Positions 1 to 8,432 are shown, counted from the stretch's first letter. The stretch is DNA of 33,987 nt from Limnochordaceae bacterium (GCA_014896305.1 JADBKQ010000006.1:142850-176836); one strand, 5' to 3'. Notes: a model not told the origin generated them from the sequence alone. Made by a program: numbers and translations.

Positions 1-17
1 ATCGGGAGGGATGAAGA

Positions 18-1349
18 ATGTCACAGGGTACGAAGAGGTGGCAGCAGCCAAGAGGCGGCCCGCAGGCGGAGTTGGCCTGGCGCGGTCGGTGGCCGCGGGT
101 GGGTGTGATGGCTGCTGGTGCTCTGGCACTGGCGGGGATGGTGTGGGGGACGGTGGTTGTGCCCGGTGAAGCGGCTACGGTGGCCACCGGGAAGGCCGTT
201 GGCGATGTTGTCTTGGTCGACCTCGGCCCATACTTCAACAACGACGGGGTAGCCACCGAGGAGGATTTGGTCGATGGTGACCTGGATGGGTTGGGCTGGT
301 CGCTGATGGCGGAGGAGATGCCTGATCCTGGTAGTGTGTTCACCATCGACAAGGTGGCATTCCAGATCCCGGAGACCCGGGCGACCAACGCTCGAAACAA
401 TATGGTCTTATACAACCAACAGGTAGTTGTTCCAGCAGGGCACTATTCGGATGCGTACTTCCTGGCAACGGCGACGGGCGGGTTGAAGAAGGCCACGATC
501 ACGTTTGTCTATGCCGACAACACGGCGTCGAAGGCAGACCTCAAGGTATCCGACTGGGCCGGCCAGCCCTCGCAGGGTGAGGTGGCCGCCATCCGGATGT
601 CGGGGCGGTACAACGTCCTGGGGAAGCAAGATCTGCCAGTGTCGCTCTATGCGAGCAAGCTGGCACTGAACCCAAGTAAAGAGCTCGTGCGAATTGACTT
701 TCCCGAAGAGGTCGGCATCCACCTGTTCGCCCTCTCGCTGGGAACAAAGCCGGGGCTGTTGCAGGTGGCGGAAGCACCGGCGTTCCGTGAACCGGTCGTT
801 CAGGTGGTAGACCTCAGTGGGCAGTTCAATCAGGATGGTATCGGGACGGCCGCGAACCCGGCCGACGGGAACTTCGACGGGGTTGGCTGGAACCTGGCGG
901 CAGAGACGCTGCCTCCAGCTGGCAAGGTGACCAAACTGGCAGGGGTCGACTGGTTGATGCCCAGCTACCTGGAGGGAGAGCTCAACAACATTCAGGCGAA
1001 GGGCCAGATGATTACGCTGCCCGAGGGGCAGTACAGCGGGCTGTATATCTTGGCGACCGCCACGGGCGGCGGGCAGACCGGGAAGCTGACGCTGCAATAT
1101 GCGGATGGGAGCACTCAGGCAGTCGACATCCGGGTGAGCGATTGGTGCGGCGATCCCAGTTTTGGGGAAGAAGTGGCGCTGAAGATGCCGTACCGGTATG
1201 ACCGGCAGGGACAAACCGGACCGGAACCGCGGCTGTTCCGGCTGTGGTGGAACATCGACGCGAACAAGCAGCTGACCGGGGTGACATTGCCCAACAATCC
1301 GAGCATTCACATTCTGGCGATCTCCTTGGGCCTACCGGTTGAGCGGTGA
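18..1349 (+). CDS. Secreted protein with a duplicated carbohydrate-enzyme-type accessory domain
   Basis: The start is fixed by GGGAGGG at 4-10, seven bases before the ATG. A basic N-terminus and a hydrophobic stretch (about residues 28-46) ending near an Ala-Ala site look like a Sec signal peptide. The mature part is two copies of one domain of about 180 residues (about 62-243 and 261-441). Both copies share VDL..FN.DG, a DG.(L/F)DG.GW motif, an ATATGG motif and a V.DW.G.PS.GE motif near the end. Similar motifs occur, from memory, in accessory domains of secreted actinobacterial glycosidases, so binding or presentation of carbohydrate outside the cell is inferred. No catalytic domain is visible. 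The next gene, a sugar-type solute-binding protein 150 bases downstream, fits a role in polysaccharide use. Function is not established. Confidence 0.75.
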   Translation: MSQGTKRWQQPRGGPQAELAWRGRWPRVGVMAAGALALAGMVWGTVVVPGEAATVATGKAVGDVVLVDLGPYFNNDGVATEEDLVDGDLDGLGWSLMAEEMPDPGSVFTIDKVAFQIPETRATNARNNMVLYNQQVVVPAGHYSDAYFLATATGGLKKATITFVYADNTASKADLKVSDWAGQPSQGEVAAIRMSGRYNVLGKQDLPVSLYASKLALNPSKELVRIDFPEEVGIHLFALSLGTKPGLLQVAEAPAFREPVVQVVDLSGQFNQDGIGTAANPADGNFDGVGWNLAAETLPPAGKVTKLAGVDWLMPSYLEGELNNIQAKGQMITLPEGQYSGLYILATATGGGQTGKLTLQYADGSTQAVDIRVSDWCGDPSFGEEVALKMPYRYDRQGQTGPEPRLFRLWWNIDANKQLTGVTLPNNPSIHILAISLGLPVER

Positions 1350-1403
1350 TGTGCCAGGACATGTGCCTGGGCAGGAAGCGTGGATACCGCTGGCGGGTGT
1401 TGA

Positions 1404-1416
1404 TTACCGGCGGTAA
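1404..1416. promoter_or_regulatory. 13-bp palindrome, possible operator
   Basis: TTACCGGCGGTAA is a perfect inverted repeat around a central G in the 150-base gap between the secreted-protein gene and the solute-binding-protein gene. It lacks a T-run, so it is not a terminator. An operator for a local sugar regulator is possible, but no regulator gene or clear promoter is visible here. Confidence 0.25.
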
Positions 1417-1499
1417 CTGTGCGGTCTGACGGCTTGGTTACTGGCCGGGTGCTGATGGTCAGGCATAGCAGAACTCTGCAACAGAAAGGGGCGGTGTAA

Positions 1500-2843
1500 A
1501 TGTCCGGAGCCGTGATAGGTGTTCAGGTGAAACAGGGAGGCAATGTCCGGCGGGGGGCGTTGGGGCGCAGATGGGCAGCGTGGGCAGCCTCCGCCGTCTT
1601 AGTCGCAACCGGCGCAGCGACAGCGTCGGCAGCGACCACCATCACCTTCTGGCATGATTGGGGGAGCGGTTCATCAGGGGGACAGACGATTGAATCCGTT
1701 GTCCAGCAGTTCAACAAAAGCCAGTCGGACGTCCAGGTAAAGATCGTCGTGACCAGCAACCAGGGCCAAAAGCTGATGGCTGCGGTGGCGGGCGGGGCTT
1801 CTCCTGACGTCGTATTGCTGGACCGCTTCACCACATCGCAATTTGCCGCCAACGGAGCGCTGCGTCCGCTCGATGATTTGATCGCAGCGGATGGGTTGTC
1901 GCCAGCCACGTTTTTCGGCCCCACCTGGCAGGAAGCGAACTGGCAGGGCAAACAGTATGGCATTCCAACCAACACGGACTCCCGGGTGTTGCTGTATCTG
2001 AAGTCCACCCTGGAACAGGTCGGTATCGATGCGAATCGTCCGCCCGATACGTGGGAGGCGCTGCGATCCGCCTCGTTGAAAATGACCCAAAAGCAGGGCG
2101 GCAAGCTTTCGAAGGTCGGCTTTATCCCAGACTGGGGCAACATCTCCCTCAAGGAGTATATCTGGTCGAATGGTGGCAGCTTGCTCAGCCCGGACATGAC
2201 CAAGGTCACTTTTGCAGAACCGGCGGCCCAAGAGGCACTCCGCTTCGTAGTGGACTTCGTGGATCAGTATGGTGGGCAGGAAGCCATCGATGAGTTCGGC
2301 CAGCGGGTGGATTGGACGGCTGGGTCACTCGGGCCTATGCTCAGGGGGCAAGTGGGTCTGATCTTTGAAGGCTCCTGGGCGCTGGGGGATGTGCTCAAGA
2401 ACTTCCCGGCGCTGTACCACAACGAGCTGGCGGCCGGGCTGCCACCCGCCATGGTGCGCCGGGCCACCCTGTCGGGCGGACACGGCCTGGTCATTCCCGC
2501 GGGGGCAGCGCATCCGCAGGCGGCCTGGAAATTCATCCGGTACTTCACCAGCCAGGAAGCACAGATTCGCTTTGCGTTGGGGACAGGAATCATTCCGGCC
2601 AACCGGGAGGCGGCGGTGAGCCCGCAGTTGATCCAGGATCCCGTGCGGCGGGTCTTCATTCAGGCGATGGAGTACACTTTCGTACGGCCGAATCACCCAG
2701 CCTACCCGCAAATCGATGCGTTGATCAGTGATGCCTGGTGGAAGGCAATCCGTCACCAGATGTCGCCGCAGTCGGCATTGGAAGAGTCTGCTCGCCAGGC
2801 GCAGCTGATCCTGGACCGCTACAATCAGCACTATCGGAAGTAG
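1500..2843 (+). CDS. ABC transporter extracellular solute-binding protein, family 1 (sugar type)
   Basis: This is a periplasmic-binding-protein-like lipidless secreted protein of 447 residues, the usual size for family 1 sugar-binding proteins (UgpB/MalE type). After a long basic n-region (RRGALGRRW) comes a hydrophobic core and an Ala-X-Ala cleavage site near residue 45. The mature protein opens with the typical TITFWHDWG and later shows the family's ligand-lobe signatures such as GIPTNTDSRVLLY and GLIFEGSW. AAAGGGG at 1485-1491, eight bases upstream, supports the ATG. It has no lipobox cysteine, which is unusual for a binding protein in a single-membrane bacterium. No permease or ATPase gene follows; the next gene is unrelated. 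It would bind a sugar or oligosaccharide for a transporter encoded elsewhere. The family call is firm, the ligand unknown. Confidence 0.9.
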   Translation: MSGAVIGVQVKQGGNVRRGALGRRWAAWAASAVLVATGAATASAATTITFWHDWGSGSSGGQTIESVVQQFNKSQSDVQVKIVVTSNQGQKLMAAVAGGASPDVVLLDRFTTSQFAANGALRPLDDLIAADGLSPATFFGPTWQEANWQGKQYGIPTNTDSRVLLYLKSTLEQVGIDANRPPDTWEALRSASLKMTQKQGGKLSKVGFIPDWGNISLKEYIWSNGGSLLSPDMTKVTFAEPAAQEALRFVVDFVDQYGGQEAIDEFGQRVDWTAGSLGPMLRGQVGLIFEGSWALGDVLKNFPALYHNELAAGLPPAMVRRATLSGGHGLVIPAGAAHPQAAWKFIRYFTSQEAQIRFALGTGIIPANREAAVSPQLIQDPVRRVFIQAMEYTFVRPNHPAYPQIDALISDAWWKAIRHQMSPQSALEESARQAQLILDRYNQHYRK

Positions 2844-3143
2844 CGGGGAGAGTGGGGGGAGTAGGGCGGCAGGTAGCACCGGAGTAAGAGCGGCCGTCCA
2901 CGTTGCTGGCACGCGATCGGTAATGCGAAATGGGCGATGGGGAGGGTCTGTGCTCCACATCGCCCAAAAACTTCTGCGACCGCTGGTCCGCGGTCCCGAG
3001 AAAGAAAGGCGAGTACCTTATCTGTGAGTCGGCAGGAGAAACGGGCCTCGTGGGCGAACTAGAGCGTGCCCCCGAGAGGGTTTGCGGGCTCGCGCTCGCA
3101 AGCCTCCCTACAGTCGATTAAGATCAGCGGGGAGGTAGGAGGC
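2844..3143. other. Intergenic gap, 300 bases
   Basis: No credible gene is seen. It holds an imperfect hairpin (2931-2966) and a GC-rich partial inverted repeat around 3077-3105. No convincing promoter for the downstream coiled-coil gene could be picked. Confidence 0.5.
2931..2966. terminator. Long imperfect hairpin after the solute-binding-protein gene
   Basis: TGGGCGATG pairs with CATCGCCCA, and inside it GGAG pairs with CTCC, leaving an 8-base loop and one G/A mismatch. It lies 88 bases after the stop codon. It is followed by A residues rather than T, so it is at best a non-canonical terminator or a 3'-end-stabilising structure. Confidence 0.35.
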
Positions 3144-3758
3144 GTGGACCAGGAGCTTCGGCAATACTTAGGCGAGCAGTTCGGGAAGATCGACCAGCGG
3201 CTCGAGCAGATCGACCAGAGGTTCTCCCAGGTTGAGCACCGGTTTGAGCAGATTGATCAACGGTTCGAGAGGATCGACCAGCGGTTTGAGCAGATCGACC
3301 AGAGGTTCTCCCAGGTTGAGCACCGGTTTGAGCAGATTGATCAACGGTTCGAGAGGATCGATCAGCGGTTTGAGCAGATCGACCAGAGATTCGAGACGAT
3401 CGACAAGCGGTTCGAGCGGATCGACAAGCGGTTCGAGCGGATCGACGAGCGGTTCGAGCGGATCGACGAGCGGTTCGAGGCGATGGAGCAGCGTGTGGCC
3501 GCACTGGATGCCAGGGTGGAGGACCTCACCGAGCGCGTTCAGGCGCTGCAAGTCAGTACCGAGGATGTGGGACGCCAGGTACAGGCGGTAGCAGAAGGAC
3601 ATGCCGTTCTCTACGGAGCGTTGCGGCGTCCCCACGAGAATCTCCGGGCCGAGCTGGAGGATGTCCGGTCTTTGCTGAAAGCTTGGAATGCCACCCTGAC
3701 GAGCCGAATCGATATGCTACAGAAGCGGTTGGAGTTGGTCGAGAAGCGGGGCGCATAG
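3144..3758 (+). CDS. Heptad-repeat coiled-coil protein of unknown function
   Basis: The GTG at 3144 is chosen because GGAGG at 3131-3135 lies eight bases upstream, giving 204 residues; an in-frame start at 3066 has no such site. Residues about 14-115 are almost pure seven-residue repeats of the type FEQIDQR, with Ile/Phe at the core positions and charged residues elsewhere, so a long parallel coiled coil is expected. The C-terminal third is also helical and ends in basic residues. There is no signal peptide or membrane segment, so it should be cytoplasmic. The coding DNA contains a near-perfect 84-base duplication (3221-3304 and 3305-3388). Proteins of this kind are common in thermophilic Bacillota but have no assigned role. 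Neighbours give no clue. Confidence 0.8.
   Translation: MDQELRQYLGEQFGKIDQRLEQIDQRFSQVEHRFEQIDQRFERIDQRFEQIDQRFSQVEHRFEQIDQRFERIDQRFEQIDQRFETIDKRFERIDKRFERIDERFERIDERFEAMEQRVAALDARVEDLTERVQALQVSTEDVGRQVQAVAEGHAVLYGALRRPHENLRAELEDVRSLLKAWNATLTSRIDMLQKRLELVEKRGA
3221..3388 (+). repeat. 84-base tandem duplication inside the coiled-coil gene
   Basis: Bases 3221-3304 and 3305-3388 are the same apart from one C/T difference (gatcgaCcag versus gatcgaTcag). The unit equals four heptads (28 residues). Shorter 21-base units continue to about 3480. Confidence 0.9.
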
Positions 3759-3761
3759 TTC

Positions 3762-3790
3762 TTGTGCTCTCACCTCCAACGTGGTATCTT
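3762..3790 (+). promoter_or_regulatory. Probable promoter of the rib operon
   Basis: TTGTGC (3762-3767) and TATCTT (3785-3790) are 17 bases apart. The expected start of transcription, near 3797, falls immediately before the first helix of the FMN riboswitch. The hexamers match consensus only moderately; position is the main support. Confidence 0.5.
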
Positions 3791-3799
3791 TATCCCGAG

Positions 3800-4129
3800 C
3801 GAACCTTCGGGGCAGGGTGAGCCGGAGCAGGTCTCCGGCAATTCCCGACCGGTGGTGGACCAGGGTAGTGGCGGAAGGGCGAGTTGGTACTCGGTGGCTG
3901 GGGTGTTCCTGGCGTCAACAGCGCAAAGCGTCCGGGCCAGATGCCAGCCGTACCTGCAGTTTCAAGTCACACCACTCCTTGGCGAGCCCACGACCTCAGT
4001 TGCAGATGGATGATGTCGGCAGATTCAGCACCATGTCGGGTGGTCGCTGCTACCGGCGGGGTGGTACGGCAACTGGGTGGATCTGGCTGAGCCAGAGCCG
4101 ACGGTATAGTCCGGAGGGGAGAAGGTTCG
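3800..4129 (+). ncRNA. FMN riboswitch (RFN element) with large insertions
   Basis: The aptamer is bounded by a perfect 9-bp P1 helix: CGAACCTTC (3800-3808) with GAAGGTTCG (4121-4129). The conserved 5' half TTCGGGGCAGGGTGA and ATTCCCGACCGG is present, with P2 lengthened by GCCGGAG/CTCCGGC. P3 appears as GTGG (3852-3855) with CCAC (3988-3991) inside GAGCCCACGA, a change from the usual GCGG/CCGC on both sides. The 3' half holds a TCTGG/CCAGA hairpin and then GCCGACGGTATAGTC and CCGGAGGGGAGAAGG. Typical aptamers are about 130-150 bases; this one is 330 because of inserts at about 3857-3983 and 3994-4078. It sits upstream of a full riboflavin operon and should lower its expression when FMN is plentiful. 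Confidence 0.93.
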
Positions 4130-4283
4130 GATCGCGCAGCCGTTGCGGCAGCCCTTGGTGCATGTGCGATGTGGCGCGGGTGTGGGAAGCGGCTAGCCCG
4201 TGTCAAAAGGATAGGGCTGTTAGCGCACATCGACGTGGTCCGCAGAGTCATCTTCTCCCAAACTTGAGTAAACCCGAGTCATT

Positions 4284-4312
4284 AAGCCCTGGAGGTGTGC
4301 TCCAGGGCTTTT
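4284..4312 (+). terminator. Intrinsic terminator, likely the riboswitch expression platform
   Basis: AAGCCCTGGAG (4284-4294) pairs perfectly over 11 bp with CTCCAGGGCTT (4300-4310) around the loop GTGTG, and the T-run 4309-4312 follows. It lies 155 bases after the aptamer and about 400 before ribD, so premature termination on FMN binding is the likely switch. The antiterminator strand was not identified. Confidence 0.8.
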
Positions 4313-4713
4313 CCGTATCTTTACTTTGCCGGCTCGCCTCCGGGCGGTGGTCATCGTCGCCACCTGTCTGGGCCAGGTCAGTCGTAAGGGCACGCCTATG
4401 GCCGTTGACTGCACGAGTGGAACTGGTACCGGCTGGCCAGCCGGGAACTGTACGAGACCCCAGGCTTGTGACGGCGGTCACGACGAGTGCCGGTGAAAGT
4501 AGGGCACAGGGATTCTGCGAGGGAAGAGCCCCGCGGCCGCCGGTCGTCCACGTCACGAAACGTGAGGGCTCGTCACGACACGTCGGAGTGCGGCCGGGTC
4601 GCCCACCGGGGCACCTCAGGGCAGGGCACGGCAGGCCCGGACGGCGTAGGTAGCAGTCCGGCAGGGGAGAAAAACGGGGTCCGGCCGGGCAGCAAAAAGG
4701 AGAGCGGGCACAG
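4313..4713 (+). other. Untranslated leader between the riboswitch terminator and ribD
   Basis: About 400 bases with no believable gene. It contains short inverted repeats (for example TCACG-AAA-CGTGA at 4553-4565). No second riboswitch was recognised. Confidence 0.5.
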
Positions 4714-6123
4714 GTGCAGGACAAAGAGCGAGGGTTCGGTCCGGGTGCCGGCAAGGATGACGACGGCTCGGAAGACATCCACGGCTCGAAACACGTCCGT
4801 CGCCCGGAGAACGGCCACAGTCTGGAAGGTGGTCACAGCCCGGCACATGGGCAGAGCCAAGAGGATCGCCACGCGGTGGACGACGCTGCTGGCGTTCTCT
4901 CAGGTGAGGTCGACGTTGATGTCGCTCGTGTTGATCCAGGCCAGGCCGACGTCGACGCCGCTTGGATGGACCGGGCGCTGGCTCTGGCCCGCCAGGCGCT
5001 GGGGCAGACCTCGCCCAATCCGCTGGTGGGGGCGGTAGTGCTGGATGAGACGGGCCGCCTCGTGGGCGAAGGCTACCACCACCGAGCGGGTGAACCCCAC
5101 GCCGAGCGGCTCGCTCTCGCCCAGGCGGGGGCGGCGGCCCAGGGCGGGACGCTCTATGTCACCCTGGAGCCGTGCTCGCACTATGGTCGCACCCCTCCGT
5201 GCGTGGACGCCGTGATCGCCAGTGGCGTGCGGCGGGTGGTGGCGGCTATGGTCGATCCCAACCCGCTAGTGGCCGGGCGGGGGATCGCTCGCCTGCGCCA
5301 GGCCGGTATCGATGTGCAGGTCGGAGTGCGGGAGGAGCAGGCCCAGCGGTTGAACGAGCCGTTCGTTCACTACATCACCACCGGACGGCCGCTGGGGGTT
5401 TGGAAAGCGGCCATGACCCTGGACGGGAAGATTGCCACCGTGGCGGGAGAGTCGCGCTGGATCAGCGGCGAGGCGGCCCGGGCGCTCGTTCACGAGTGGC
5501 GGCAGACTTACGACGTAGTGCTGGTGGGAAGCGGCACGATCCTGCGGGATGATCCGCAGCTGACCACTCGCCGGGCGGGTGGGCGACCGGGACGGGATCC
5601 CGTAGCGGTGGTGGTGGATTCTAGTGGCAGGGTACCGGTGAACGCCCGCCTCTTCACTACGCCCCGGACACGTCCCCCGGTACTGGCGACGACGGAACGT
5701 TGCCCGCAGTTCGTGCGGGACGCCTGGGCCAGGGCCGGGGCGCAGGTGTGGGTGGTGGCGGCTGAGCCGGCGACCGGCCGGGTGGATCTGGCCGATCTGT
5801 GGCGGCGTCTGGGGGAGGCTGGGCTGACCAGCGTCCTCATCGAATCCGGGGGAGAGGTGGCCTATTCTGCCCTGGCGGCCGGGCTGGTTCAGCGGGTGAA
5901 CCTCTTCATCGCTCCCCTCCTCTTTGGAGGGGCGAGCGCCCCGACGCCCTTGGGGGGCACAGGCATCCGCCGCCTGTCCGACGCCTGGCGGCTCACGTCC
6001 GTCGAGGTGAGCCAGATCGGGGACGATGTGTTGATCACAGGGCGGGTGCGGTCGGGTACTGGCCCGAACGCTGGACAGAAAGGGAAAGGAAGCGAAGCGG
6101 CGGGATGTTCACGGGAATCGTAG
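4714..6123 (+). CDS. ribD: Bifunctional riboflavin biosynthesis protein RibD (deaminase/reductase)
   Basis: RibD deaminates the pyrimidine product of GTP cyclohydrolase II and then reduces its ribose chain with NADPH. The deaminase core begins near residue 85; the zinc site is visible as HAE (129-131) and PCSHYGRTPPC (Cys154, Cys163). The reductase half follows, with TLDGKIA, ESRWISGE, VGSGTILRDDPQLT and IESGGEVAYS. AAAGGAGAG at 4696-4704 is nine bases before the GTG at 4714, so that start is given, but it adds about 84 residues not found in ordinary RibD. This extension is a degenerate six-residue repeat coded by an 18-base minisatellite. An in-frame ATG at 4966 begins exactly at the conserved domain but has no ribosome binding site. 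The gene is first in the operon and overlaps ribE by 19 bases. Confidence 0.93.
   Translation: MQDKERGFGPGAGKDDDGSEDIHGSKHVRRPENGHSLEGGHSPAHGQSQEDRHAVDDAAGVLSGEVDVDVARVDPGQADVDAAWMDRALALARQALGQTSPNPLVGAVVLDETGRLVGEGYHHRAGEPHAERLALAQAGAAAQGGTLYVTLEPCSHYGRTPPCVDAVIASGVRRVVAAMVDPNPLVAGRGIARLRQAGIDVQVGVREEQAQRLNEPFVHYITTGRPLGVWKAAMTLDGKIATVAGESRWISGEAARALVHEWRQTYDVVLVGSGTILRDDPQLTTRRAGGRPGRDPVAVVVDSSGRVPVNARLFTTPRTRPPVLATTERCPQFVRDAWARAGAQVWVVAAEPATGRVDLADLWRRLGEAGLTSVLIESGGEVAYSALAAGLVQRVNLFIAPLLFGGASAPTPLGGTGIRRLSDAWRLTSVEVSQIGDDVLITGRVRSGTGPNAGQKGKGSEAAGCSRES
4745..4888 (+). repeat. Degenerate 18-base tandem repeat in the ribD 5' region
   Basis: Eight consecutive 18-base units can be aligned, for example ACGGCTCGGAAGACATCC (4763-4780) and ACGGCTCGAAACACGTCC (4781-4798), decaying in both directions. 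In the ribD frame they encode six-residue units rich in His, Gly and acidic residues. Confidence 0.7.
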
Positions 6124-6824
6124 AGGAGATGGGCCAGCTGGCGGAACGACGCCAGCAAGGGCCGCAAGCGCAGCTGGTGATCGAAGCGAAGCGGGTGCTG
6201 GAAGGCACGCAGGTGGGCGACAGCATTGCGGTCAACGGGGTCTGCCTGACCGTGGTGGAGCACGACAATCACTGCTTTCGGGCGGACGTGACCGCCGAGA
6301 CACTGCGGCGCAGCAGCCTGGGGCAGTTGCAGATTGGCCAGCCGGTGAACCTGGAACGGGCGCTGACGCTGCAGAGCCGCCTCGGCGGCCACCTGGTCCT
6401 GGGCCACGTTGATGGGGTTGGCAGGGTCGAACGGCTTTTGCCCAGCGGAGAGGGCTTCCGCCTCGAGGTGTCGTACCCGCCCGAGCTGGGCCGATTTATC
6501 GCGGAAAAAGGGTCGATCGCCGTGGATGGGGTCAGTCTGACCGTGGCCGGACTGCTCGAGCCACAACGGTTTTGGGTGGCCATCATCCCGCAGACAGCCC
6601 GGGTGACGATCATCGGGCAGTACCGGGTGGGGCAGCCGGTCAACCTGGAGGTCGATGTCCTCGCCCGCTATGTTCAGCGTCTGCTGACGGGCGGCGGTGG
6701 CGGGGGTGACGGCGGTGGCAGTAGTACTGGCAGGGACGACGGTGATGGTAGTGATGGCGACGATAGAGCTGGGGGCGGTGGGGGGTTGACTCTGGAGAAG
6801 CTGGCGGAGCACGGGTTTTGTTGA
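6105..6824 (+). CDS. ribE: Riboflavin synthase, alpha chain
   Basis: Riboflavin synthase joins two molecules of 6,7-dimethyl-8-ribityllumazine to give riboflavin. The ATG at 6105 gives the canonical N-terminus MFTGIVEE and overlaps the end of ribD by 19 bases, suggesting translational coupling. The two lumazine-binding barrels are clear: GDSIAVNGVCLTV and LGGHLVLGHVDG in the first, KGSIAVDGVSLTV in the second. The C-terminal helix is LTLEKLAEHGF, as in other RibE proteins. Just before it lies an insertion of about 30 residues of Gly, Asp and Ser, coded by GGC/GGT/GAC-rich simple sequence (about 6690-6786), which is not normal for the family. The protein is 239 residues against the usual 200-220. 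Confidence 0.94.
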   Translation: MFTGIVEEMGQLAERRQQGPQAQLVIEAKRVLEGTQVGDSIAVNGVCLTVVEHDNHCFRADVTAETLRRSSLGQLQIGQPVNLERALTLQSRLGGHLVLGHVDGVGRVERLLPSGEGFRLEVSYPPELGRFIAEKGSIAVDGVSLTVAGLLEPQRFWVAIIPQTARVTIIGQYRVGQPVNLEVDVLARYVQRLLTGGGGGGDGGGSSTGRDDGDGSDGDDRAGGGGGLTLEKLAEHGFC

Positions 6825-6943
6825 CTGAGTTGAACTGAGTTGAGCCCGGGACGGCAGTTGGCCAGCGATTCACGGCGGCCGATTCACCGGCGAGCACCAG
6901 GCGATGTAGGGCGACGCAGGTAGAAGGTTAGGGGGCACGCGCA

Positions 6944-8398
6944 ATGGCTAGGAACGAGGAAACCACGAAAGCGGGATCGGACGAGAAGAACTGGTTAGAG
7001 AGCTACCGGCGGGAGCTGGAGGGGCGGGCGCCGTGCGCAGCTGCAGGTGTAGAGCTGGCCAAGGCAGCGGCGGAGGCAGACGCTCTGCCTGCGGCAGATG
7101 CGCCAGATAGCCCCGTCGCCCCCGCAACGCCAGCGCCGGGGGTGGCAGCGGCTCCGGTAGCGGCATCCAGCCCGGCGATTGGGTCGCCGTCCCAACAGCC
7201 TCCCGTCTTTGCCACCATTGAAGAGGCGCTGGACGAACTGCGGGCGGGGCGCATGCTGGTGGTGGTGGACGACGAGGACCGGGAGAATGAGGGTGACCTG
7301 GTCCTGGCGGCGGAGAAGGTGACGCCGCAGGCCGTCAACTTCATGATCACCCACGCTCGTGGACTCCTGTGCGTGCCCATGGAAGGGAGACGGCTGGATG
7401 AACTGGAGATCCCGCTAATGACCGAGCACAACACGGAGCCGCTGGAGACGGCCTTCACGCTCTCAGTGGACGACCGGCAGTGCCGCACTGGCATTTCTGC
7501 CGAGGAGCGCTGCCGTACCATTCAGCGCCTGGTCGACCCGCAGGCCCGTCCCACCGATCTGGTTCGGCCGGGTCATGTGTTTCCGCTGCGGGCGCGGGAG
7601 GGGGGGGTACTGCGGCGAGCGGGCCACACGGAAGCGGCCGTAGACTTGGCCCGCCTGGCTGGGTTGTTTCCGGCCGGTGTGATCTGCGAGATCATGAACG
7701 AGGACGGGACGATGGCCCGTCTGCCCCAGCTGATCGAATTTGCCCGCCGCCACCAGCTGAAACTGGTCACCATTGCCGACCTGATCCGCTGGCGGGTGCA
7801 GCGCGAGCGCTTGGTGGAACGAGTGGCGGAAGCGGATCTGCCGACGGCCTATGGTCATTTCCGAGTGATAGGCTACGACAGCAAGACCGACGGCAAAACC
7901 CACGTCGCCCTGGTCAAGGGTGAGGTGGCCGGCCAGCCCAATGTGCTGGTGCGGGTTCACTCGGAGTGCCTGACCGGCGATGTCTTTGGTTCGCTGCGTT
8001 GCGACTGCGGGCCGCAACTGCATGCGGCGATGGCTCGCGTCGAAAAGGAGGGAAGAGGGGTTATCCTGTACATGCGCCAGGAAGGAAGGGGGATCGGCCT
8101 GGCCAACAAGCTGCGGGCGTACCAGCTGCAGGATGCCGGTAAGGATACGGTGGAAGCCAACCTTGAGCTGGGCTTACCCGCCGACCTGCGCGACTACGGC
8201 ATTGGGGCGCAGATCCTGGCCGATCTCGGCCTATCCACCATTCGCCTGCTGACCAATAACCCCAGGAAGGTCGTGGGGTTGGAGGCGTATGGGTTGCGGG
8301 TTGTCGAGCGTCTTCCGCTGGAAGTGGGAGAAAACGAGGTCAACCTGCGCTATCTGGAGACCAAGAAACAGAAACTGGGTCATCTGTTGCATGTGTAG
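6944..8398 (+). CDS. ribBA: Bifunctional DHBP synthase / GTP cyclohydrolase II RibBA
   Basis: The N-terminal half makes 3,4-dihydroxy-2-butanone 4-phosphate from ribulose 5-phosphate; the C-terminal half opens GTP, the other entry to riboflavin. The DHBP domain (about 90-285) shows [17 protein letters not shown], the TGISAEER stretch and [12 protein letters not shown]. The cyclohydrolase domain (about 290-484) has the zinc site [16 protein letters not shown] and [12 protein letters not shown], and ends KLGHLLHV as in Bacillus. Both halves look catalytically intact. In front is an extension of about 85 residues rich in Ala and Pro, absent from the Bacillus protein. The ATG is preceded by a GGTTAGGGGG site, and no other start is supported. 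It is third in the operon, 119 bases after ribE. Confidence 0.95.
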   Translation: MARNEETTKAGSDEKNWLESYRRELEGRAPCAAAGVELAKAAAEADALPAADAPDSPVAPATPAPGVAAAPVAASSPAIGSPSQQPPVFATIEEALDELRAGRMLVVVDDEDRENEGDLVLAAEKVTPQAVNFMITHARGLLCVPMEGRRLDELEIPLMTEHNTEPLETAFTLSVDDRQCRTGISAEERCRTIQRLVDPQARPTDLVRPGHVFPLRAREGGVLRRAGHTEAAVDLARLAGLFPAGVICEIMNEDGTMARLPQLIEFARRHQLKLVTIADLIRWRVQRERLVERVAEADLPTAYGHFRVIGYDSKTDGKTHVALVKGEVAGQPNVLVRVHSECLTGDVFGSLRCDCGPQLHAAMARVEKEGRGVILYMRQEGRGIGLANKLRAYQLQDAGKDTVEANLELGLPADLRDYGIGAQILADLGLSTIRLLTNNPRKVVGLEAYGLRVVERLPLEVGENEVNLRYLETKKQKLGHLLHV

Positions 8399-8432
8399 CC
8401 TCCCATCGCGGCGAAGCTTGCAAGGGAGTCAG

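Noticed and set aside
3124-3635. Two minus-strand open frames opposite the heptad-repeat gene
   Set aside because: They are mirror products of the repetitive coding DNA; the plus frame has the ribosome site and a clean heptad pattern.
3781-4653. A long plus-strand open frame of 290 codons
   Set aside because: It runs through the FMN riboswitch and its terminator, and the translated sequence has no protein-like pattern.
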